Translations under genes and position numbers: made by a program | Assembly: GCA_020348765.1 (NCBI GenBank) | Contig: CP070753.1 | Coordinates: 2,685,360-2,691,363, forward strand | Reading direction: 5' to 3' | DNA: 6,004 nucleotides | Source of the DNA: Burkholderiales bacterium | GTDB lineage: Bacteria > Pseudomonadota > Gammaproteobacteria > Burkholderiales > Burkholderiaceae_E | Notes under the pieces: generated by a model | Told to the model about the DNA's origin: nothing | Database searches by the model: none | Seen by the model: only the letters and a program-made list of their open reading frames with translations | Part shown: positions 1 to 6,004 of the stretch, piece by piece | How positions within the stretch are numbered: the stretch's first letter is position 1 | How the letters are laid out: each line of letters starts with the position of its first letter

Positions 1-312
1 GAGTGCGGCGACCTTGCTGGCCGCCTGGAACTCGAGCGGATGGCCCAGGTTGAACGGTGGCGCGAAGTCCAGGGTCGCCACCGCCTGCTGGATCGCCTGC
101 ACGATCTCGTCCGGGCAGTGACCGGCGTTGACGCACCACAGACCGGCCGACGAGTCGAGGATGTCGCGATCGTCGTAGCTCTTGTAGTACATGCCCTTGG
201 CCGACTTCAGCAGCCGCGGTGCCGACTTGAACTGGCGGTTGTTCGTGAACGGGATCCACAGGTGCTGCAGGTCGAAATCGAGCGCCTGTGGGCTGAGGTC
301 GTTGAGCTTCAT
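1..312 (-). CDS. Class III aminotransferase, omega-amino acid:pyruvate type (N-terminal part)
   Basis: This is the first 104 codons of a PLP-dependent fold-type I aminotransferase; the rest lies beyond the left edge. I translated it directly from the reverse strand. It starts MKLNDLSPQALDFDLQ, followed by HLWIPFTNNRQFK (residues 17-29), SAGLWCVNAGHC (55-66) and LDFAPPFNLGHP (81-92). These blocks match the N-terminal part of beta-alanine/omega-amino acid:pyruvate transaminases, cytosolic enzymes that move an amino group from an omega-amino acid to pyruvate, giving alanine and a semialdehyde. The PLP lysine and cofactor-phosphate residues are not in the window, so the exact substrate cannot be read. 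The ATG at 312 is favoured because a GGAGA ribosome binding site lies 7 bases upstream and because the family usually starts just before the HLWxPFT block. It is codirectional with the stress-protein gene, but the 119-base gap allows its own promoter. Other class III transaminases with a similar N-terminus remain possible. Confidence 0.85.
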   Translation of the reverse strand, partial: MKLNDLSPQALDFDLQHLWIPFTNNRQFKSAPRLLKSAKGMYYKSYDDRDILDSSAGLWCVNAGHCPDEIVQAIQQAVATLDFAPPFNLGHPLEFQAASKVAAL

Positions 313-319
313 TGCGTCT

Positions 320-324
320 TCTCC
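320..324 (-). promoter_or_regulatory. Ribosome binding site of the aminotransferase gene
   Basis: On the minus strand the bases read GGAGA followed by 7 bases and then ATG. This is the clearest Shine-Dalgarno match in the window and it fixes the start at 312. Confidence 0.7.
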
Positions 325-360
325 GAAGTCGTGGGTGTGGCCTGACGCGTCCAACCGACA

Positions 361-389
361 AGCATAGCGCCTCGCCGCGCCGCCCGATA
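361..389 (-). promoter_or_regulatory. Weak candidate sigma-70 promoter for the aminotransferase gene
   Basis: The minus strand holds TATGCT (361-366) as a possible -10 box, about 49 bases before the ATG. It is one of the few A+T-richer patches in the 119-base spacer. At 17 bases upstream the hexamer is TATCGG (384-389), a poor -35 match. The -10 box alone is suggestive, and a chance match is quite possible. Confidence 0.22.
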
Positions 390-419
390 GCGTAAGCGCT
401 GCCCACGCGGCGCCGGCTC

Positions 420-432
420 GGGCGCGTCGCCC
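420..432 (-). terminator. Short GC hairpin at the stop codon of the stress-protein gene
   Basis: The minus strand reads GGGCG-ACG-CGCCC, a perfect 5-bp stem with a 3-base loop that begins at the last base of the TAG stop codon. No run of T follows, so it is not a standard Rho-independent terminator. In sequence this rich in G+C such a stem can easily arise by chance. Confidence 0.18.
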
Positions 433-863
433 TATTGCACCAGTATCACCGGGATGCCGTGCGCCAGGTGCAGCACGCGTGTGACCACCGAGCCGAGCAG
501 CGCGTTCGACAGCGCGGTCTTGCCCCGGGTGCCCATGTAGACGTAGTCGGCGTCGATCTCGCGGGCCTTCTCGACGATCGCCTGCGCCACCGAACCGACC
601 TCGATGTGGGTCGCGAAGATCAGCCCGGCCTTCTGCAGCATGCGCACTGCCGAGTCGAGCGCCTTCTTGCCCTCTTCCTGGTAGAACTCGTCGAGCATTG
701 CGTCGGTGAGCACCATGCCGGTGATGCCCAGGTGCACCACCGGTTGATGCACCGTCAGCACGTGGATGTGCGGCGGCTCGCGAAACCGGCCGACCAGTTC
801 GATCAGCTTGCTGGTCGCGTGATCGGAATGATCGGAGCCGTCAACGGCAAGCAGGATCTTCAT
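432..863 (-). CDS. Universal stress protein, UspA family, ATP-binding type
   Basis: A complete 143-residue single-domain Usp protein, the usual length for the family. It begins MKILLAVDGSDHSD, the first beta strand with the conserved V-D-G/S nucleotide-contact motif. Near the C-terminus it has MGTRGKTALSNALLGSV (residues 110-126), which fits the ATP-binding pattern G-x2-G-x9-G-S with G111, G114, G124 and S125. It ends in the last core strand, PVILVQ. Family members are cytosolic, form dimers and help cells survive starvation, oxidative stress or low oxygen; which stress applies here cannot be read. The start at 863 is chosen because the protein then begins at the family's first beta strand and a weak GGGA sits 7 bases upstream. 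In-frame ATGs at 896 and 908 would add 11 or 15 charged residues unusual for the family. Neighbours do not suggest a specific partner, and the gene is probably transcribed on its own. Confidence 0.93.
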   Translation of the reverse strand: MKILLAVDGSDHSDHATSKLIELVGRFREPPHIHVLTVHQPVVHLGITGMVLTDAMLDEFYQEEGKKALDSAVRMLQKAGLIFATHIEVGSVAQAIVEKAREIDADYVYMGTRGKTALSNALLGSVVTRVLHLAHGIPVILVQ

Positions 864-1072
864 GGGCGCATCCCGGTCGTCAGCGTGCGTGTGCATTCCT
901 CGCCGCAACGCGCCCGGTCACATCCGGCGCATGCGCAAGGGCCGTCTGCTTCTCGAGTCTGCCACGGAAGAAGCCCGGGCGGCGAGCGCGGCCTCGATGC
1001 GCCGGTGCAGCCCGTGTCGATGCCGCACGGCCGCTGGCATCGCCGGCGGGCGCAGCGCCTGGGGCCGCTGTC
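864..1072. other. Spacer between topB and the stress-protein gene
   Basis: A 209-base, very GC-rich gap after the topB stop and before the stress-protein start. It holds a 7-bp inverted repeat (1018-1042, listed separately) and a perfect 10-base palindrome GCGCATGCGC at 927-936. The open frames across it on either strand show no protein family and have arginine-rich composition typical of shadow frames. I could not find a convincing -35/-10 pair for the stress-protein gene. Confidence 0.6.
1018..1042 (-). terminator. Inverted repeat downstream of topB, possible 3'-end hairpin
   Basis: CGATGCC (1018-1024) and GGCATCG (1036-1042) are perfect reverse complements around an 11-base loop, with the hairpin starting about 30 bases after the topB stop. 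The loop contains the self-complementary CGGCCG. There is no T run on the minus strand, so it may only stabilise the 3' end or assist Rho-dependent termination, or it may be chance. Confidence 0.25.
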
Positions 1073-3967
<2,895 letters not shown>

Positions 3968-4045
3968 GGCAGGGCGCGAATCATACGCGTGCCCGGAAAC
4001 CCGGCGCAAGCGCGGGCCGAAGACAGGCGGGCCGTGTGCAACGGT
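3968..4045. other. Short dprA-topB spacer
   Basis: Only 78 bases separate the dprA stop from the chosen topB start. No promoter-like pair, terminator or small gene is apparent. It is compatible with the two genes being on one transcript. It is too short to hold the smg (DUF494) gene often found here in related bacteria. Confidence 0.6.
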
Positions 4046-5182
4046 TCAACGGCGTCTGGCCCAGCGGCCGTCGGCCAGTCGCTCGACGATGCCGTCCAGC
4101 TCGGCCGACGCGAGCTGCGCGGCCACGGTCGCGGCCGGCTGCCGGCTGCGGGCGCACAGCGTGTCCCGGACGGCCGGGTCGAATCCGAGCGCATCCAGCA
4201 CCGGATCCGGTTGCAGCGATGCGCGGTCGTCGGCGCCGGTCCGGGCTTGGCCCGGCCGCCCGCAGGCGGCGCCATGCGACGTCCACTGGAGTTCCTGCAG
4301 GATCTCCTGGGCCGATTCGACCAGGCGCGCGCCCTCGCGGATCAGCTGGTGGCAGCCCTTGGCCATCGGCGAGTGGATCGAGCCCGGCACCGCGAACACC
4401 TCGCGCCCGAGCTCCGCGGCCTGGCGGGCGGTGATCAGCGCGCCGCTGCGCCGGGCGGCCTCGACCACCAGCACCCCGGCGGCGAGTCCGGCGATGATCC
4501 GGTTGCGGCGCGGGAACATGCCCGGCGTGGCCGGCGTTGCGGGCGGCATTTCGCTGACCAGGCAGCCGTGATCCGAGAGCGAGGCGGCCAGCGGCCGGTT
4601 GGCCGGCGGGTACCAGAGGTCGATTCCGGTGCCGAGCACGGCCACGGTGCCGGCGGCCGTGGCCAGTGCAGCTTCGTGGGCCGCTGCGTCGATGCCCAGC
4701 GCGAGCCCGCTGACGATCGTGAAGCCGGCCTCGGCCAGTGCCCGGCTGAAAGCGCGCGCCGTGTCCCGTCCCTGCGCGGTGGCATTGCGGCTGCCGACGA
4801 CGGCCAGCATCGGCCGCCCGAGCAGGGCGGCGTCGCCGTCCACGTAGAGCAGCGGCGGTGGATCGGGGGTGCGCAGCAGGATCGACGGATAGCGCGGGTC
4901 GGCCAGCGTCAGGATCGCATGCCCGGGCATGGCCGCCCAGGCCAGCGCCTGCTCGACGGCCGCATCGCGGCGCGGATCCGCGTGGCGCACCCCGGCGGCC
5001 AGGCGCCCGCCGACAGCGGCTGCGAGCCGGGACTCGGGCTGCTCCAGCACGGCTTCGGGCGGGCCGAACGCGCGCAGCATCTGCTGCACCGCGACCGGTC
5101 CGGCGCCTGCACTGAGGCACAGCCGCAGCCATTGGCGCAGCTCTTCGGCCGGTGCGGAATCGATGGGCGGTTCGGATGACAT
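4046..5182 (-). CDS. dprA: DNA-processing protein DprA/Smf
   Basis: A complete 378-residue DprA, near the usual length for Proteobacteria. DprA binds incoming single-stranded DNA in the cytosol during natural transformation, protects it and loads RecA; it is also kept in many bacteria not known to be competent. Domains in order are an N-terminal helical SAM-like region (about 12-65), the Rossmann-like core (about 85-295), a Gly/Ala/polar linker (about 301-325) and a C-terminal winged-helix domain (about 326-378). Core motifs seen are VVGSRNAT (128-135), SGLALGIDAAAHEAA (158-172), VLGTGIDLWYPPANRPL (182-198), MFPRRNRIIAGL (222-233), SGALITARQAAELGR (246-260), FAVPGSI (263-269) and AKGCHQLIREGA (274-285). 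The winged helix starts PVLDALGFDP. The ATG at 5182 gives a normal N-terminus, although only a weak GGCGGG precedes it. The gene follows the LysM-type gene and precedes topB on the same strand. The sequence is intact and every hallmark motif is present. Confidence 0.97.
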   Translation of the reverse strand: MSSEPPIDSAPAEELRQWLRLCLSAGAGPVAVQQMLRAFGPPEAVLEQPESRLAAAVGGRLAAGVRHADPRRDAAVEQALAWAAMPGHAILTLADPRYPSILLRTPDPPPLLYVDGDAALLGRPMLAVVGSRNATAQGRDTARAFSRALAEAGFTIVSGLALGIDAAAHEAALATAAGTVAVLGTGIDLWYPPANRPLAASLSDHGCLVSEMPPATPATPGMFPRRNRIIAGLAAGVLVVEAARRSGALITARQAAELGREVFAVPGSIHSPMAKGCHQLIREGARLVESAQEILQELQWTSHGAACGRPGQARTGADDRASLQPDPVLDALGFDPAVRDTLCARSRQPAATVAAQLASAELDGIVERLADGRWARRR

Positions 5183-5284
5183 CGGCCCGCCAGTCTACCG
5201 ACTGCGCGGGCCGAAGGGCTTGCGGTTCGCTCGGCCGGACGGTCTCGGTCGAGCGGGTCAACCCGCACGCGGGCCGGGGACGCG

Positions 5285-5299
5285 CCCGCCCGCGGCGGG
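5285..5299 (-). terminator. GC hairpin just after the LysM-type gene
   Basis: The minus strand reads CCCGCC-GCG-GGCGGG, a perfect 6-bp stem with a 3-base loop beginning 4 bases after the TGA stop. A second short stem, CCCGC-GT-GCGGG, follows about 15 bases on. Neither has a downstream T run, so this may be an RNA 3'-end stabiliser or a chance GC structure, and it need not separate the LysM-type gene from dprA. Confidence 0.3.
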
Positions 5300-5303
5300 T
5301 GTC

Positions 5304-6004
5304 TCAGGGATTGACGACCGCGTCGCCGACCGAGATCGCGCTGCTCGAGGCCATGATCAGGCCGTAGGACACACGGTCGAAGACCCGGAACACCAGCCGG
5401 TGTCCGACGGTCTCGTCCGGGAGCCTGACCCGGTCGTCGCGCTTGTCCGAGCCGCGATCGACCACGACCCGGCCGGCCTGCTTGATGGCCAGCACGTGAC
5501 CGACCTCGAGCTGCTTGTCCGCACCGACGTCGAGCGCGACCACGTTGAAGCGGCCGGCCTGGGCTACGCCCCGGTACAGCGATACGACGCGTCCGCGCAC
5601 CGGCTGCGCGGGCGGTCGCGGCGCATACTGCACCGGCTCGGGCCGATCGAACGGCAGCAGCCGGTCGCCCGCGCCGACCTCCTCGACCGCGGACGTGATC
5701 CGGATCGGCGTCGGATCGCCCCGGCGCTCGACGCGCGCGGTGCCGACGAACAGCGCCTCGTAGGCGATCGGCTCCCGGGTCTCCGGGTCGAGAATCGGCC
5801 GGGCCGACCGGAACACGTGGAAGTCCTCGGTGCGATCGCCGTCCTCGAGCCCGCGCACGTAGGCGATGTCGCCGCGCCCGAGGTAGACCCGGCCTTCCTG
5901 CGTCGCCATGATGCGCGGGCGGTCCGCGATGCCCGCCGCATCCGTGATCAGCGGCCGGTTCAGGAACGGCTCGATGGCCTGCGGATCGATCGTCGAAATG
6001 GCAT
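5304..6004 (-). CDS. LysM-domain peptidoglycan-binding protein (C-terminal part)
   Basis: The reading frame is open from the TGA at 5304 to the right edge, giving 231 whole codons of the C-terminal region; the N-terminus lies outside. The visible start reads AISTIDPQAIEPFLNRPLI, followed by VYLGRGDIAYVRGL, FRSARPILDPETREPIAYEA, GDRLLPFDRP, PVRGRVVSLYRGVAQAGRFN, LEVGHVLAIKQAGRVV and VFDRVSYGLIMASSSAISVG. These blocks match the conserved beta-rich C-terminal region of the LysM-domain proteins encoded next to dprA in many Betaproteobacteria. In full-length members a signal peptide and an N-terminal LysM domain for peptidoglycan binding come first; neither is visible here, so the LysM label rests on this family resemblance and the position beside dprA. 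The precise role is unknown; a cell-envelope location is inferred. A start at the ATG at 5909 is unlikely because conserved residues continue upstream of it. Confidence 0.85.
   Translation of the reverse strand, partial: AISTIDPQAIEPFLNRPLITDAAGIADRPRIMATQEGRVYLGRGDIAYVRGLEDGDRTEDFHVFRSARPILDPETREPIAYEALFVGTARVERRGDPTPIRITSAVEEVGAGDRLLPFDRPEPVQYAPRPPAQPVRGRVVSLYRGVAQAGRFNVVALDVGADKQLEVGHVLAIKQAGRVVVDRGSDKRDDRVRLPDETVGHRLVFRVFDRVSYGLIMASSSAISVGDAVVNP

Noticed and set aside
40..345. A 101-codon plus-strand frame opposite the aminotransferase start
   Set aside because: The minus-strand reading gives a clear class III aminotransferase N-terminus with a ribosome binding site; the plus-strand frame has no recognisable features.
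5183..5280. TTGACC and TAGACT as a possible dprA promoter
   Set aside because: The two hexamers are on the minus strand but are not spaced near 17 bases and neither has a matching partner hexamer at that distance.

Overview
The window is about two-thirds G+C. It carries five protein genes, all on the minus strand, and every protein looks like a Betaproteobacterium, most likely Burkholderiales or a close relative. I infer this from the high GC, from the order LysM-type protein, dprA, long zinc-ribbon topB, and from the near absence of TTA, CTA and TCA codons. No mobile element, CRISPR array, tRNA, rRNA or riboswitch is visible.

In the direction of transcription (right to left) the layout starts with the C-terminal 231 codons of a LysM-type cell-envelope protein, which runs off the right edge. 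After a 121-base spacer comes dprA, the DNA-processing/competence protein. After 78 bases comes topB, a 964-residue DNA topoisomerase III with two C-terminal zinc-ribbon modules and a long basic, disordered tail. A 209-base spacer follows, then a single-domain universal stress protein. After 119 bases comes the first 104 codons of a class III, omega-amino acid:pyruvate-type aminotransferase, which runs off the left edge.

dprA and topB are close enough to share a transcript, possibly started upstream of the LysM gene. DprA loads RecA on incoming single-stranded DNA and TopB decatenates single-stranded or partly single-stranded DNA, so both handle single-stranded DNA. The universal stress protein and the aminotransferase look like separate units. 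The aminotransferase has its own good ribosome binding site.

This is mostly an ordinary housekeeping region, and I see no convincing new system. The points worth a second look are the direct dprA-topB junction, with no smg (DUF494) gene between them; the tandem zinc-ribbon modules and histone-H1-like tail of TopB; and a few GC-rich inverted repeats near gene ends. A 1180-codon open frame antisense to topB and dprA is explained by codon bias and is rejected as a gene.
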